Assembly (NCBI RefSeq): GCF_032716425.1
Contig: NZ_CP090419.1
Coordinates: 2,978,001-3,042,000 of the forward strand
Direction of reading: 5' to 3'
DNA: 64,000 nt
From: Pseudoalteromonas sp. N1230-9
Lineage (GTDB): Bacteria; Pseudomonadota; Gammaproteobacteria; Enterobacterales; Alteromonadaceae
Of this stretch, positions 51,822 to 60,194 are shown one piece after another. The position numbers and the translations under genes were made by a program. The notes below the pieces were generated by a model, which saw only the letters and a list, made by a program, of their open reading frames with translations, ran no database searches and had not been told where the DNA came from. Each line of letters starts with the position of its first letter. The first letter of the stretch is position 1.

Positions 51822-52685
51822 TTAACTCATTGCTGTTTGCAATTTTTTCATCGCTGTTTTCTCTAGCTGACGAACACGCTCTGCTGAAACATTGTATTTT
51901 TCAGCAAGCTCTTGCAGTGTTGCTTTATCATCTGCTAACCAGCGCGCACTAACGATATCTTGCGAGCGCTCATCAAGGGTTTTTAATGCGCTGAATAAAC
52001 GTGCATGAGATTGCTCTTGCCATTGCTGCTCTTCAATATCATCAGCAAGGTCAGCGCTGCCATCTGTTAAATACTGTACTGGCGAATATGTGCTTGTCGG
52101 TGCGTCATCATTATCGTCGCCCGTTAAATCAAAGCCCATATCTTGGCCACTCATACGTGATTCCATCTCACGTACTTCTTTTTCACTTACACCTAGCTCA
52201 TTAGCAACTGTGCTAACCTCAGCTTGGTTGAACCAACCTAAACGCTTTTTGTTTTTGCGTAGGTTGAAGAATAATTTACGTTGCGCTTTAGTTGTTGCAA
52301 CTTTCACGATACGCCAGTTTTTTAATACGTATTCATGAATTTCTGCTTTGATCCAGTGTACTGCAAATGAGACCAAACGAACACCGACACTTGGGTCAAA
52401 GCGTTTTACCGCTTTCATCAGACCGATGTTACCTTCTTGAATCAAATCAGCTTGCGGTAGACCATAGCCCGAATAGCTTTTTGCAATGTGAGCAACAAAG
52501 CGAAGATGTGACATAATGAGTTGCTTTGCAGCATCAAGATCACCTTCTTCCTGAAGACGTGTCGCTAACTGTTTTTCTTTCTCAGCATCAAGCATAGGAA
52601 TCGTGCTAACAGCTTGAAGATAGCCATCCATACTTGCGCTTTGTTGACCTACAGTAAGTGCCATTGCGTATAAATCTTTACTCAT
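51822..52685 (-). CDS. rpoH: RNA polymerase sigma-32 (heat shock) factor
   Basis: Directs transcription of heat-shock genes. A 287-residue sigma factor (E. coli 284). Region 2 includes [19 protein letters not shown], the RpoH box QRKLFFNLR is present, and region 4.2 has [20 protein letters not shown]. Ribosome-binding site GAGGTGA lies six bases ahead of ATG. The upstream region carries a sigma-70-like promoter and a perfect CIRCE element, so HrcA repression is likely. It follows ftsX, as in E. coli, but with its own promoter. Confidence 0.97.
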   Translation of the reverse strand: MSKDLYAMALTVGQQSASMDGYLQAVSTIPMLDAEKEKQLATRLQEEGDLDAAKQLIMSHLRFVAHIAKSYSGYGLPQADLIQEGNIGLMKAVKRFDPSVGVRLVSFAVHWIKAEIHEYVLKNWRIVKVATTKAQRKLFFNLRKNKKRLGWFNQAEVSTVANELGVSEKEVREMESRMSGQDMGFDLTGDDNDDAPTSTYSPVQYLTDGSADLADDIEEQQWQEQSHARLFSALKTLDERSQDIVSARWLADDKATLQELAEKYNVSAERVRQLEKTAMKKLQTAMS

Positions 52686-52719
52686 TTTTCACCTCAGTGA
52701 TAAACATTTTAAAACCATC

Positions 52720-52746
52720 TTAGCACTCTTTAAACGAGAGTGCTAA
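52720..52746 (-). promoter_or_regulatory. perfect CIRCE element (HrcA operator) upstream of rpoH
   Basis: TTAGCACTC, nine bases, GAGTGCTAA: both nine-base arms match the CIRCE consensus at all 18 positions. It lies between the predicted promoter and the rpoH ribosome-binding site, 34 bases ahead of the start codon, in the place where HrcA would block transcription. In the message it could also form a ten-base stem. hrcA itself is not in this window. Confidence 0.93.
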
Positions 52747-52751
52747 TTTCA

Positions 52752-52780
52752 ATTAAAAACTTTTTTGAACCTCAGATCAA
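52752..52780 (-). promoter_or_regulatory. predicted sigma-70-type promoter of rpoH
   Basis: On the minus strand TTGATC (-35, 52775-52780), 17 bases, TTTAAT (-10, 52752-52757). Transcription would start near 52745, inside the CIRCE element. Inferred from consensus only. Confidence 0.6.
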
Positions 52781-52894
52781 GTGGTTTTTTTATCTATTTT
52801 TAGTCTACGCTAACACGCTGAATATGCGGTGAATTCTAGCTTTAATTGAAAGAGCGATAAATTTATTACTGCTTTTATTTAGCGCTAATAGAGC

Positions 52895-52918
52895 AGTGTA
52901 ACAACGAATTGTTACACT
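52895..52918 (-). terminator. hairpin after ftsX
   Basis: AGTGTAACAA-CGAA-TTGTTACACT, a ten-base perfect stem directly after the ftsX stop. The T tract is poor, so termination may be partial. Confidence 0.5.
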
Positions 52919-52924
52919 TTATTG

Positions 52925-53911
52925 TTATACTTTATCGGGTTCTATTTCTTTTATATAGCGGCTAACTGATAAGTAAGACCCGACAAAGCCGAGGGCTGTT
53001 GCAAGTGCAACTAAAACGCCGAACTCCGACATTGTCAGACCGATTAAATCAAAGCTGGTTTCATAGACGCCCGCCACTTCACTAACCGCACTGCCTAGCC
53101 ACCACATCATTAGAGCAACACAAATAAAAGAGAACAAGCCACCAATAATACCGTACCAAACCCCTGTCCATAAAAATGGCGCATGAATAAAGGTGTTTGT
53201 CGCACCGACTAGCTTCATCACTTGAATTTCTTCTTTTTTGTCCATTATTGATAAGCGGATAGTATTACCAATGATTAAAGTAACAGAGGTTAATAATAGT
53301 AGGGCAATAGTGATTACGCTCTCTTTTAATAAACTTAATAGCGCATTCAAACGCTCGAGCCACGCGATATCAAGCTTACCAAAATCAACCTCACGCTCAG
53401 CCTCTAGTTTTTTAAGTAATTGCTCTGCTGCATTAGGTTGACGGTGACGAATGGTGGGCGTAACGATAACAACATCAGGCAGTGGATTTGCATCAAGGTA
53501 TTCCAGTGCTTGGCCAAAACCAGATACCTGTTTAAACTCAGTTAGTGCGTCCCCTTTTGAAATAAACTCCACTTTATCGATTTCAGGATAAAGAGCTAAA
53601 CGTTTCACTAGGGTCTGCGTTTGTTGCTGAGTCATACTTTCTTTAACAAACAACGAAATTTCTGCCGCTTCTTCAAAACCACTACTCACTTGAGATACAT
53701 TTTTAACCACTAAATACAAAGTGGCAGGTAAAGTTAAACTCAAGCCTAAAACAGCAATCGTCATCAGTGATGCAAGAGGTGTTCGCCACATTTCACCTAA
53801 ACTATGCACACCTTGTCGAATAAGGTTCATTATAAAAAAGTAAGGCGAAGCAAAAAATGATTTTTGTTGTCCCTCTGTTTGGCTTGAGCGACTTTTGAAT
53901 AATAAACTCAT
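52925..53911 (-). CDS. ftsX: cell division protein FtsX
   Basis: The integral membrane subunit of the FtsEX complex, which controls murein hydrolases at the septum through EnvC-type activators. The 328 residues show a cytosolic N-terminus, a first membrane helix (about 47-70), a large periplasmic loop (about 75-195) and three more helices. Overlaps ftsE by four bases. Confidence 0.95.
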   Translation of the reverse strand: MSLLFKSRSSQTEGQQKSFFASPYFFIMNLIRQGVHSLGEMWRTPLASLMTIAVLGLSLTLPATLYLVVKNVSQVSSGFEEAAEISLFVKESMTQQQTQTLVKRLALYPEIDKVEFISKGDALTEFKQVSGFGQALEYLDANPLPDVVIVTPTIRHRQPNAAEQLLKKLEAEREVDFGKLDIAWLERLNALLSLLKESVITIALLLLTSVTLIIGNTIRLSIMDKKEEIQVMKLVGATNTFIHAPFLWTGVWYGIIGGLFSFICVALMMWWLGSAVSEVAGVYETSFDLIGLTMSEFGVLVALATALGFVGSYLSVSRYIKEIEPDKV

Positions 53912-54585
53912 AGTGTTTCCTCCGCTAACGGATCTTGAATCATTCGACCATCCTTTAACGTGAGGCTGCGGTATCGCATACGCGCAATCAAACCAATATC
54001 ATGAGTTGCAATTAATACTGTTGTACCATGGTGGTTAAAATCCTCGAATAAGCGCAGGATATCCATTGAAAGCTCAGGATCTAAATTACCTGTTGGTTCA
54101 TCAGCTAATAAAATTGGTGGCGAATTAACAATCGCTCTGGCGATCCCTACACGCTGTTGCTCACCACCAGATAAAGTAGCAGGACTACATTTAGCCTTAT
54201 CGAGCAAGCCAACCTTATCCAGTGCACCATGAACACGTTTAGCAATTTGCTTGTGATGCGTTCCTTCAATCACAAGTGGTAAGGCAACGTTATCAAATAC
54301 AGAATAACGCTCTAAAAGGCGATGGTTCTGAAAAATAATACCAATATCACGACGAATATACGGGACCTGGCGTGATTTAACGGCATTTAAATCCACACCA
54401 TTTATTAGTACCTGCCCTGCTGATGGGCGCTCCATGAGGCTAATGAGCTTTAACAAAGTACTTTTACCAGCACCACTATGGCCTGTTAAAAAAGCAAGCT
54501 CGCCAGGCTTAATATGAAAGCTGACTTTTTCAAGGGCACGGTGGCCCCCCGGATAGGTTTTACTGACTTGCTGAAAATTTATCAT
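53908..54585 (-). CDS. ftsE: cell division ATP-binding protein FtsE
   Basis: The ATPase of FtsEX, 225 residues. Walker A GHSGAGKST, signature LSGGEQQR, Walker B ILLADEPTGNLD, switch THDIGL. ATG 54585 (MINFQQVSKTYPGG) aligns with the E. coli start; the frame opens at a TTG four codons earlier. A strong palindromic terminator separates it from ftsY, so it probably has its own promoter. Confidence 0.95.
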   Translation of the reverse strand: MINFQQVSKTYPGGHRALEKVSFHIKPGELAFLTGHSGAGKSTLLKLISLMERPSAGQVLINGVDLNAVKSRQVPYIRRDIGIIFQNHRLLERYSVFDNVALPLVIEGTHHKQIAKRVHGALDKVGLLDKAKCSPATLSGGEQQRVGIARAIVNSPPILLADEPTGNLDPELSMDILRLFEDFNHHGTTVLIATHDIGLIARMRYRSLTLKDGRMIQDPLAEETL

Positions 54586-54610
54586 TTTAATTATCAATCA
54601 TCTTACAGCT

Positions 54611-54634
54611 AAAAAGGGAGTTAACTCCCTTTTT
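54611..54634 (-). terminator. terminator after ftsY (24-base perfect palindrome)
   Basis: AAAAAGGGAGTT and its complement AACTCCCTTTTT adjoin. The RNA would form a GGGAG stem with a TTAA loop followed by five T residues. It sits between ftsY and ftsE. Confidence 0.85.
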
Positions 54635-54640
54635 AATTAG

Positions 54641-56530
54641 TTATGCATCGTCCTCATCTTGGCTAAACAGCGCATCAATGAAGTCATTACTGTTAAAGGT
54701 GCGAAGGTCGTCAATTCCTTCACCAACACCTATGTAACGAATTGGAATATTAAACTTATCTGCTACAGCAAAGATGACTCCACCTTTTGCCGTACCATCT
54801 AACTTAGATAATGTGATACCGGTTAAACCAACGCATTCATTAAAAAGTTTTACTTGGCTAATCGCATTCTGACCCGTACCCGCATCAATTGTTAACATTA
54901 CTTCATGCGGTGCATCAGGGTCTATTTTTTTCATTACGCGGGCTATTTTTTCAAGCTCTTGCATAAGGTTATCTTTATTTTGCAAACGCCCTGCTGTATC
55001 AGCGATTAACACATCTACATTACGTGCTTTTGCCGCTTGAAAAGCATCAAATACAACTGAGGCACTGTCTGCGCCAGTGTGCTGAGCAATGACCGGAATG
55101 CTGTTACGCTCACCCCATACTTGTAGCTGCTCAACAGCTGCAGCACGGAAGGTATCACCTGCGGCTAACATGACCGACTTACCTTCATTTTGGAATTGCT
55201 TCGCAAGTTTACCGATAGTCGTTGTTTTACCAACGCCATTGACACCCACCATTAAGATCACAAATGGCTTTTTATCACCTGATACAACCAACGGCTGCTC
55301 AGCAGTTTTAAGCATATCAGCCATTTCTTGCTTCATTAACTCATAAAGAGCATCACCATCTTTTAACTGCTTACGATCCGCTGCATCAGTTAGGTTATCA
55401 ATCAACTTCATTGTTGTATCAACACCTAAATCTGCTGTTAATAACTGTGTTTCTAGTTCTTCGAATAACTCATCGTCTATTTTCTTACCGCTAAAGATAG
55501 AGGCAAAGCCAGAGCCAATATTAACGCGAGTTTTTAATAGACCTTTTTTAAGGCGTGCGAAGAAACCTTCTTTCTTTGGTTTTTCAGCTGCGGCTTGTGC
55601 AGCTTTCTCTTGCTCTAAACGTTCTGCTTCTGCAATGCGTTCTTGCTCTAAGCGTTCAGCTTCTACCTTTTCTGCAGCAATACGCTCTTGTTCTAAACGC
55701 TCAGCTTCTGCCTTTTCTGCAGCAATGCGTTCTTGCTCTAAACGTTCCGCTTCTGCCTTTTCTGCAGCAATACGCTCTTGCTCTAAACGTTCAGCTTCTG
55801 CCTTTTCTGCTGCGATACGTTCTTGTTCTAAACGTTCTACCTTTTCTGCCGCGATACGCTCTTGCTCTAAGCGTTCTGCTTGTGCTTTCTCTGCCGCGAT
55901 ACGCTCTTGCTCTACACGTTCAGCTTCTGCCTTTTCTGCTGCAATACGCTCTTGTTCTAAACGCTCTGCTTCTGCCTTTTCTGCTGCGATACGTTCTTGT
56001 TCTAAACGTTCAGCCTCTGCCTTTTCTGCAGCAGCTTGCTCAGCTTCACGCTGCGCTTTTTCAGCAGCAACGCGTTCTTGCTCTAATTTCATTGCGGCTT
56101 CTTGCTCAGCAAGGCGAGCTTGTTGTTCACGGCGCTCTTGCTCTGCCGCTTGCTGCTCTTGAGCTAAACGCTCTGCTTCTGCCTTTTCTGCTGCAATGCG
56201 CTCTTGTTCTAAACGTTCAGCCTCTGCCTTTTCTGCAGCAGCTTGCTCAGCTTCACGCTCTGCTTTTTCAGCAGCAACGCGTTCTTGCTCTAAACGCTCA
56301 GCTTCGGCCTTTTCGGCTGCAATACGCTCTTGCTCTAAACGTTCAGCTTCCGCTTTTTCTGCTGCGATACGTTCTTGTTCTAAACGTTCAGCTTCCGCTT
56401 TTTCGGCTTCAATACGCTGTTGTTCTTCTAATTGCTTCTGGTTATCAGCCTCTTTTGCTGCTTGCTCTGTTTGTTGTTTTTCTGATTTGCCAAAACCAAA
56501 CCAAGACAAGAATTTATTTTTTTTTGCCAT
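54641..56530 (-). CDS. ftsY: signal recognition particle receptor FtsY with repeat-built A domain
   Basis: Docks SRP-ribosome complexes at the inner membrane and hydrolyses GTP with Ffh. The 629 residues exceed E. coli FtsY (497). Residues 1-40 are an amphipathic start ([13 protein letters not shown]); 41 to about 316 are about 15 copies of a 15-residue unit [15 protein letters not shown], giving a charged helix; the NG domain follows with [37 protein letters not shown] and [12 protein letters not shown]. The GTPase core is intact. The repeats make copy number prone to change. Confidence 0.96.
   Translation of the reverse strand: MAKKNKFLSWFGFGKSEKQQTEQAAKEADNQKQLEEQQRIEAEKAEAERLEQERIAAEKAEAERLEQERIAAEKAEAERLEQERVAAEKAEREAEQAAAEKAEAERLEQERIAAEKAEAERLAQEQQAAEQERREQQARLAEQEAAMKLEQERVAAEKAQREAEQAAAEKAEAERLEQERIAAEKAEAERLEQERIAAEKAEAERVEQERIAAEKAQAERLEQERIAAEKVERLEQERIAAEKAEAERLEQERIAAEKAEAERLEQERIAAEKAEAERLEQERIAAEKVEAERLEQERIAEAERLEQEKAAQAAAEKPKKEGFFARLKKGLLKTRVNIGSGFASIFSGKKIDDELFEELETQLLTADLGVDTTMKLIDNLTDAADRKQLKDGDALYELMKQEMADMLKTAEQPLVVSGDKKPFVILMVGVNGVGKTTTIGKLAKQFQNEGKSVMLAAGDTFRAAAVEQLQVWGERNSIPVIAQHTGADSASVVFDAFQAAKARNVDVLIADTAGRLQNKDNLMQELEKIARVMKKIDPDAPHEVMLTIDAGTGQNAISQVKLFNECVGLTGITLSKLDGTAKGGVIFAVADKFNIPIRYIGVGEGIDDLRTFNSNDFIDALFSQDEDDA
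55582..56410 (-). repeat. 45-bp tandem repeat array within ftsY
   Basis: About 15 in-frame copies of a 45-base unit encoding [15 protein letters not shown], with shortened copies (for example [12 protein letters not shown], two codons lost, and a last copy ending [12 protein letters not shown]) and an interrupting segment [20 protein letters not shown]. Copies differ mainly at third positions. Long open frames on the opposite strand are by-products of this periodicity. Confidence 0.93.
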
Positions 56531-56741
56531 ACTTGCTAATAACCACTTATAAAAATCTGATAAACTTACATGAATAATAGGTTGGTGATAGTTCAGCTAC
56601 TTTCAGCCAAACCAAAACGGGTACCATCTATCGCTAAGACACTAATAGTAACACTTTTAGTGCAGTAGAAAAATGACACACTAGCTATAAAGCACAATAT
56701 TATCTGAGCTAGGTATCAGTTACCATTTATTAGTGAGTTAA

Positions 56742-57359
56742 ATGAGAAAAAAATCAACACCTAATCGCCAAATTAAAGCGACAAGCAATAAGTCAAGCAA
56801 TGGCTTTATTCGCATCATTAGCGGTCAATTTCGCGGTAGAAAACTTCCGGTCAAAGATGTACAAGGCTTACGCCCAACAACGGATCGAATAAAAGAAACC
56901 GTGTTTAATTGGTTAATGCAAGATACCCGAGGTGCAAACGTACTCGATTGCTATGCAGGATCTGGAGGGCTTGGTTTTGAAGCGCTTTCTCGGTTTGCGG
57001 CACATACGGTCTTTTTTGAGCTTGATAAAAGCGCAGCAGCACAGCTAAACAACAACATAGCCACTTTGCAACTTGATAATGCCACTGTAAAACAGGGCAA
57101 TAGCCTAGCGCTTTTAGATAATAATGATAAAAATAAAAAGTTTGATCTAGTTTTTGTTGACCCACCTTTTCGCCAAAACTTGGCCGAAAAAAGTTGTTTA
57201 TTACTCGAATCAAATCAATGGTTAACTGAGCAAGCGTTAATTTATGTGGAAGTTGAAAGCGAACTAAAAAGCCTAGAAACTCCTAGTAACTGGTTGCTAC
57301 TAAAAGAAAAATCAGCAGGACAAGTAATTTGTCGCTTGTATCAACGCGCGGCAAATTAA
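56742..57359 (+). CDS. rsmD: 16S rRNA (guanine(966)-N2)-methyltransferase
   Basis: Methylates G966 of 16S rRNA in the small subunit. 205 residues; SAM loop LDCYAGSGGLGFEALSR and the catalytic motif VFVDPPF. Basic N-terminal extension of about 20 residues. Divergent from ftsY, as in E. coli. Confidence 0.94.
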   Translation: MRKKSTPNRQIKATSNKSSNGFIRIISGQFRGRKLPVKDVQGLRPTTDRIKETVFNWLMQDTRGANVLDCYAGSGGLGFEALSRFAAHTVFFELDKSAAAQLNNNIATLQLDNATVKQGNSLALLDNNDKNKKFDLVFVDPPFRQNLAEKSCLLLESNQWLTEQALIYVEVESELKSLETPSNWLLLKEKSAGQVICRLYQRAAN

Positions 57360-57396
57360 CGCTGTTTTGCCATCCTAGTTTCTGTTAATATTATCC

Positions 57397-57426
57397 TTTA
57401 CATGTGGTGTTGCTTCGGATTACAAT
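57397..57426 (+). promoter_or_regulatory. predicted sigma-70 promoter of rpsU
   Basis: TTTACA, 18 bases, TACAAT, about 80 bases before the rpsU start. A small hairpin TTGATCG-N5-CGATCAA (57448-57466) lies in the leader. Inferred from consensus only. Confidence 0.5.
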
Positions 57427-57504
57427 ACCGCACCATTTTTGAACCACTTGATCGTTATTCGATCAACTTGAGCAACGCTCATTATTTAGGTAGGTGAATT
57501 TTTA

Positions 57505-57720
57505 ATGCCAGTAATTAAAGTAAGAGAGAACGAACCGTTTGACGTAGCACTTCGTCGCTTCAAGCGTTCATGTGAAAAAGCAGGTATCCTTTCAGAAGTT
57601 CGTCGTCGCGAGCACTATGAAAAACCAACAGCTGAGCGTAAGCGTAAAAAAGCTGCTGCAGTAAAGCGTCACATGAAGAAGCTTTCTCGCGATAACGCAC
57701 GTCGCGTTAAATTATACTAA
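57505..57720 (+). CDS. rpsU: 30S ribosomal protein S21
   Basis: The 71-residue basic protein of the 30S platform, the same length as in E. coli ([20 protein letters not shown] at the N-terminus). Strong ribosome-binding site AGGTAGGTGA. First gene of the rpsU-yqeY-dnaG-rpoD series. Confidence 0.98.
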
Positions 57721-57741
57721 TCAGTATTTGGTCTTGTATAA

Positions 57742-58188
57742 ATGAGCCTTTTATTGACGCTAAAAGATGCGCAAAAAGATGCGATGAAGGCAAAAGACAA
57801 AGAACGTCTTAAGCCTATCCGCATGGTACTTGCTGCTATCAAGCAACGTGAAATTGACGAGCAAATCACGCTAGACGACGACGGTATTACCGCTGTTTTA
57901 GTGAAGCTTGTAAAACAGCGTCGCGACTCTTACACCCAGTATATTGATGCGGGTCGTGAAGATTTAGCTGAAATTGAAGCCAATGAGATTAAAGCTCTTG
58001 AAGAATTCTTACCTCAACAATTGAGTGAAGAAGAAATCATAGCACTTATTGACTCGGCTATTGCTGATACAAATGCAGCGGGTATGCAAGACATGGGTAA
58101 GGTAATGGGAGTGATCAAAAGCAAAGCTGAAGGTCGTGCCGATTTAGGTAAGATTTCTGGCTTAATCAAGCAACGATTAACTGCCTAA
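57742..58188 (+). CDS. yqeY: GatB/YqeY domain-containing protein
   Basis: A 148-residue helical protein with the YqeY fold shared with the tail of GatB (LKDAQKDAMKAKDKERLKPI, MGKVMGVIKSKAEGRADLGK). Proposed to bind tRNA; function not settled. Placed between rpsU and dnaG as in many gammaproteobacteria, and followed by a terminator. Confidence 0.9.
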   Translation: MSLLLTLKDAQKDAMKAKDKERLKPIRMVLAAIKQREIDEQITLDDDGITAVLVKLVKQRRDSYTQYIDAGREDLAEIEANEIKALEEFLPQQLSEEEIIALIDSAIADTNAAGMQDMGKVMGVIKSKAEGRADLGKISGLIKQRLTA

Positions 58189-58216
58189 CCCCCACATACA
58201 GATGTATGATTCAAGC

Positions 58217-58245
58217 AAACCGAGCCTAGTGCTCGGTTTCTTGCT
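58217..58245 (+). terminator. terminator between yqeY and dnaG
   Basis: AAACCGAGC, five-base loop, GCTCGGTTT, then CTTGCTTTT. It would reduce the transcript level reaching dnaG, echoing the terminator before dnaG in E. coli. Confidence 0.75.
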
Positions 58246-58323
58246 TTTGAGCTTTTATATAATCACCTTTTGTGTTCAAATCTTACTTTAAATGCAAAAA
58301 TAGTGCAGGAAAAAACAACAGCC

Positions 58324-60075
58324 ATGGCCGGAAAAATCCCTCGACAGTTTATTGATGATTTACTCGCTCGTACCGATATTGTTGAGTTAATTGATTCAAA
58401 AGTTGGCCTAAAAAAAGCGGGAAAAGACTACCAAGCTTGTTGTCCTTTTCATAACGAAAAAACCCCCTCTTTTACCGTCTCCCAAGATAAACAGTTTTAT
58501 CATTGCTTTGGTTGTGGTGCCAATGGTAATGCCATTTCATTTGTCATGGAATATGACAAACTAGAATTTGTTGATGCTATTGAAGAATTAGCAAGTATGC
58601 TTAATTTAGACGTACCTCGCGAGCAAGGCACAAGTTCAGGCCCGCAACGTACCGCTGAACAAAAGCGCTCTGATTACGATTTAATGCTCCATGCTGCACG
58701 CTTTTATCAGCATCAATTAAAGCACCATGCTAATTCTAAAACCGTGATTGATTATATTAAAGGTCGTGGTTTAAGTGGCGAAACGGCAAAAAAATTCATG
58801 ATTGGCTATGCGCCGAGTGAGTGGGAAGCACTGTGTCAGCAACTAGGTCGCAATAAAGAGCAAAAAGAACAGCTAGTAGAGTTAAAACTCGCATCTGAAA
58901 AGTCACCAGGTCGCCAATTTGACTTCTTCCGTGACCGACTCATGTTCCCTATTCGCGACAAACGCGGTCGAGTAATCGCGTTTGGTGGCCGTGTTATGCA
59001 GGCGGATCAAGGACCTAAATACCTGAACTCGCCGGAAACGCGTATTTTCCATAAAGGTTTTGAACTTTATGGCTTGTACGAAGCTAAGCAAGCTCATAAA
59101 AAACTGGACCATATTTTAATTGTCGAAGGTTATATGGACGTGGTTGCTTTAGCTGAGCAAGGTATCGAATATGCCGTTGCAGCCCTTGGTACAGCAACCA
59201 CCGCAGAACATATGCACACTTTATTTAGAACCACAGATAAAGTGATTTGCTGCTACGACGGTGACCGTGCAGGTCGCGATGCTGCTTGGCGTGCCCTTGA
59301 GAATGCACTTCCTTATCTTGCCGATGGAAAGTCATTACAATTTGTATTTTTACCTGACGGTGAAGATCCAGACTCGCTGGTACAAAAAGAAGGCAAAGAC
59401 GCTTTTGAAGCACGATTAAACGACGCGGATGATTTTAGTAAAGTGCTCTTTAATAAGCTCAGCCAAGAGGTTGACCTAACCCAAGATGCGGGTAAAGCAA
59501 AATTACTGAGTGATGCCCTGCCACTGATTGAAAAAATCCCCAGTGATTTTTACCAAGAGAATATTTTAGAACACCTTGGCCGCTTAATTGGTCGAACGCG
59601 AGAACAGTTAAATAACCGCGTAAAATCACCAAAGCAGCAACATGCAATTGAACGTAAATTTAAGATCACGCCAATGCGCCAAGCTATTGGTATTTTATTG
59701 CAACATCCACACTTAGCGACCAGCATTGCTTATATGCCAGAATTGGCAGAAATGAAAATTGCTGGTATTGAACTTTTTTTACATATCCAACACTTAGCAC
59801 TAGAGCGACAAGGAATTACAACTGCACAAATTCTTGAGTCATTTCGTGATAGTGCGCAGTATGATGCCCTTGTGAAATTAGCAACTTGGCAACACCAAAT
59901 AAATGACGATCGTTTAGAAACTGTTTTTAAAAATACTTTTAAATTTATTGAAGACCAGTGTTTAAATTATCGACTAGAGACCCTATTAATAAAAGACAAG
60001 ACCCAAGGGTTAACAAGCGAAGAACGTCTTGAGTGTCACTTACTGACACAAGCGTTAAAAGGCAGCAACAGCTAG
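58324..60075 (+). CDS. dnaG: DNA primase
   Basis: Makes RNA primers for replication. 583 residues (E. coli 581). N-terminal zinc-binding domain with CCPFHNEKTPSF and CFGCGANG, the TOPRIM domain with IVEGYMDVVAL and CYDGDRAGRDAAWRA, and a C-terminal DnaB-binding helical region. ATG 58324 (MAGKIPRQF) matches the family start. Confidence 0.97.
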   Translation: MAGKIPRQFIDDLLARTDIVELIDSKVGLKKAGKDYQACCPFHNEKTPSFTVSQDKQFYHCFGCGANGNAISFVMEYDKLEFVDAIEELASMLNLDVPREQGTSSGPQRTAEQKRSDYDLMLHAARFYQHQLKHHANSKTVIDYIKGRGLSGETAKKFMIGYAPSEWEALCQQLGRNKEQKEQLVELKLASEKSPGRQFDFFRDRLMFPIRDKRGRVIAFGGRVMQADQGPKYLNSPETRIFHKGFELYGLYEAKQAHKKLDHILIVEGYMDVVALAEQGIEYAVAALGTATTAEHMHTLFRTTDKVICCYDGDRAGRDAAWRALENALPYLADGKSLQFVFLPDGEDPDSLVQKEGKDAFEARLNDADDFSKVLFNKLSQEVDLTQDAGKAKLLSDALPLIEKIPSDFYQENILEHLGRLIGRTREQLNNRVKSPKQQHAIERKFKITPMRQAIGILLQHPHLATSIAYMPELAEMKIAGIELFLHIQHLALERQGITTAQILESFRDSAQYDALVKLATWQHQINDDRLETVFKNTFKFIEDQCLNYRLETLLIKDKTQGLTSEERLECHLLTQALKGSNS

Positions 60076-60194
60076 TCAGATTTGAATTATGCTGTTATAC
60101 TGTGCTATTCACTGCGTCTAGTTAGTTTTCGTTTCGCTTATAAAGCGAGCTGGCGCCTGTTGTATCAACTTTCAGAGTGGAAGAATAAATCTCT

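Noticed and set aside
55635..56162. Second plus-strand frame rich in Ser, Arg and Cys
   Set aside because: Same cause: the other reading frame of the repeat array.
55555..56577. Open frame of 340 codons on the plus strand opposite ftsY
   Set aside because: It arises from the 45-base periodicity of the ftsY repeats on the other strand; Leu-rich repeat text without a start signal or family match.
57448..57466. Hairpin TTGATCG-N5-CGATCAA in the rpsU leader as an FNR or autoregulatory site
   Set aside because: Spacing does not fit FNR, the stem is only seven bases, and I know no matching S21 leader motif in this group.
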